A stretch of 5,910 nucleotides of DNA from an uncultured Clostridia bacterium (GTDB taxonomy: Bacteria; Bacillota; Clostridia; Oscillospirales; Oscillospiraceae). This document shows positions 4,966 through 5,910 of the stretch, in pieces. The notes under the pieces were generated by a model. It worked only from the letters and a program-made list of their open reading frames with translations, did not search any database and was not told where the DNA came from. The position numbers and the translations under genes were made by a program. The stretch is from assembly GCA_946405655.1 (NCBI GenBank), contig CAMJHX010000086.1, positions 1-5,910 of the forward strand. The letters are read 5' to 3'. Position 1 is the first letter of the stretch, and every line of letters starts with the position of its first letter.

Positions 4966-5910
4966 GAAACCCGAGCCCACGCCCGATCTGCCGGTCTATC
5001 TGTTCACCGGCTTTCTCGATGCGGGCAAGACCCGCTTCATCCAGGAGACGCTCGAGGACTCCCGCTTCCACAAGGGCGAGCGCACGCTGCTGCTCCTGTG
5101 CGAGGAGGGCGAGGAGGAATATGAGCCGACGCATTTCTGCGCGCCGAACGTCTTCCTCAAGACTGTGGACGCCGAGAGCGATCTGACGACGGAGAACCTC
5201 GCAGCCATGGCAGCCGAGGTGCGTCCCGAGCGTGTCATCGTTGAGTACAACGGCATGTGGACGCTCGATACGCTCTATCAGAACCTCCCGGAAAACTGGG
5301 TCGTCGCGCAGGAGTTCCTCTTCTGCGATGCGCAGACCTTCCTGACCTACAACGCCAATATGCGCCAGCTCATGGTGGACAAGCTCAAGAGCGCCGAGCT
5401 CGTCGTGCTCAACCGCTACAATGATGATATGGACCGCATGGAGCTGCACAAGGTCATCCGCGGCGTCTCCCGCCGGTGCGACATCGCCTATGAATACGCC
5501 TCCGACGGCCATGTGGACTATGACGATATCGAGGATCCGCTCCCGTTCGATATCGAAGCGCCGATCGTCGAGATCGCCGACCGCGATTATGCCATCTGGT
5601 ACCGCGACATGTCCGAGGAGACGAAGAAGTACCACGGCAAGACCGTCCGCTTCAAGGGGCGCTGCCTGCAGCGCGCGGGCATCCCGAAGGGCAGCTTCGT
5701 CATCGGCCGCCACGTCATGACCTGCTGCGTCGAGGATATCCAGTTCGCGGGCATCATCTGCAACTGGGACAAGGCGGCTCAGGTCGAAAACGAGAGCTGG
5801 GCGATCATCACCGCCAAGCTCGAAAACCGCTTCCACCGTGCCTACGGCAGAAAGGGCCCCGTCCTGCAGGTCGAGTCCCTGGAACCGGCAGAGAAGCCGG
5901 AAGAAGCCGT
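4958..5910 (+). CDS. CobW-like GTPase domain fused to a YcgQ/DUF1980 (TIGR03943-type) domain, 3' end cut by window
   Basis: The frame is open from TTG 4958 to the window edge (317 residues seen). It overlaps the COG0523 stop by eight bases, so translation is probably coupled. Residues 12-185 resemble a CobW/G3E GTPase: FTGFLDAGKT (16-25) at the P-loop, RVIVEYNG (92-99) for Walker B and LNRYND (151-156) for the guanine motif. Compared with the COG0523 neighbour, the P-loop G is D21, the second T is R26, the CxCC is absent and NKxD is NRYN, so GTP binding or hydrolysis may be weak or lost. There is no CobW C-terminal domain. Instead residues about 200-317 resemble the C-terminal domain of Bacillus YcgQ: HGKTVRFKG (226-234), then GSFVIGRHVMTCCVED (245-260) with paired C256/C257, then ESWAIITAKLE (279-289). 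YcgQ normally partners the YcgR permease in a poorly understood, probably metal-linked system. YcgQ-type proteins end shortly after this point, so the stop is probably just outside the window. Confidence 0.82.
   Translation, partial: MAKKPEPTPDLPVYLFTGFLDAGKTRFIQETLEDSRFHKGERTLLLLCEEGEEEYEPTHFCAPNVFLKTVDAESDLTTENLAAMAAEVRPERVIVEYNGMWTLDTLYQNLPENWVVAQEFLFCDAQTFLTYNANMRQLMVDKLKSAELVVLNRYNDDMDRMELHKVIRGVSRRCDIAYEYASDGHVDYDDIEDPLPFDIEAPIVEIADRDYAIWYRDMSEETKKYHGKTVRFKGRCLQRAGIPKGSFVIGRHVMTCCVEDIQFAGIICNWDKAAQVENESWAIITAKLENRFHRAYGRKGPVLQVESLEPAEKPEEA

Noticed and set aside
3706..4980. Minus-strand 424-codon frame with a long Val/Met-rich hydrophobic stretch
   Set aside because: The apparent membrane segment is the antisense of the His/Asp codons (CAC/CAT/GAC/GAT) of the metal-binding loop. 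There is no independent support for a gene.
4925..5836. Minus-strand 303-codon frame
   Set aside because: It is the antisense shadow of the GTPase-like/YcgQ fusion, which has recognisable motifs on the plus strand.

Overview
The window looks like a chromosomal piece of a GC-rich anaerobic Firmicute, probably a gut Clostridium relative of the Oscillospiraceae type. That placement is an inference. It rests on strong purine-rich ribosome binding sites (AGGAGG), TTG starts, third codon positions dominated by C and G, a rho-independent terminator, and gene families typical of such bacteria: a Cys-rich KTR protein, an LctP permease, a LarA-like protein and YcgQ-type proteins. All supported genes are on the plus strand. 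The long minus-strand reading frames are GC-bias shadows.

Layout. Positions 17-205 hold a small two-CxxC zinc-ribbon-like protein of the cysteine-rich KTR type, read from a TTG start. A 133-base spacer (206-338) has two perfect 7-bp stem-loops, and the loop of the second carries an exact copy of the ribosome binding site used by the next gene. Positions 339-2147 encode a 602-residue LctP/LldP-family lactate (2-hydroxy acid) permease. After a 60-base gap with a 9-bp hairpin comes 2208-3506, a 432-residue LarA-superfamily protein that keeps the apparent nickel-pincer cofactor residues. A strong terminator (3547-3582) closes this unit. The permease and racemase-like protein plausibly import lactate or a related 2-hydroxy acid and interconvert its stereoisomers.

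The second unit starts after two apparent tandem promoters (3658-3687 and 3710-3738). The upper one has an AT-rich inverted repeat in its spacer and -10 that could be an operator. The first gene (3805-4965) is a COG0523/CobW-type metallochaperone GTPase with a CxCC motif and an exceptional 88-residue metal-binding loop: 43 His, 34 Asp/Glu and 6 Cys. The next gene (4958 to beyond the window) overlaps it by 8 bases and starts at TTG. It encodes a second, degenerate CobW-like GTPase domain fused to a YcgQ/DUF1980 (TIGR03943-type) domain. A YcgR-like permease would be expected just downstream, outside the window.

The most interesting part is this metal module: a metal-loaded GTPase translationally coupled to a GTPase-like/YcgQ fusion that has lost the CxCC motif and canonical nucleotide-binding residues. 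It lies next to, but is transcribed separately from, a probable nickel-dependent hydroxyacid racemase. Whether its metal is zinc, as for many COG0523 proteins, or nickel, as the neighbour might suggest, cannot be settled from sequence alone.
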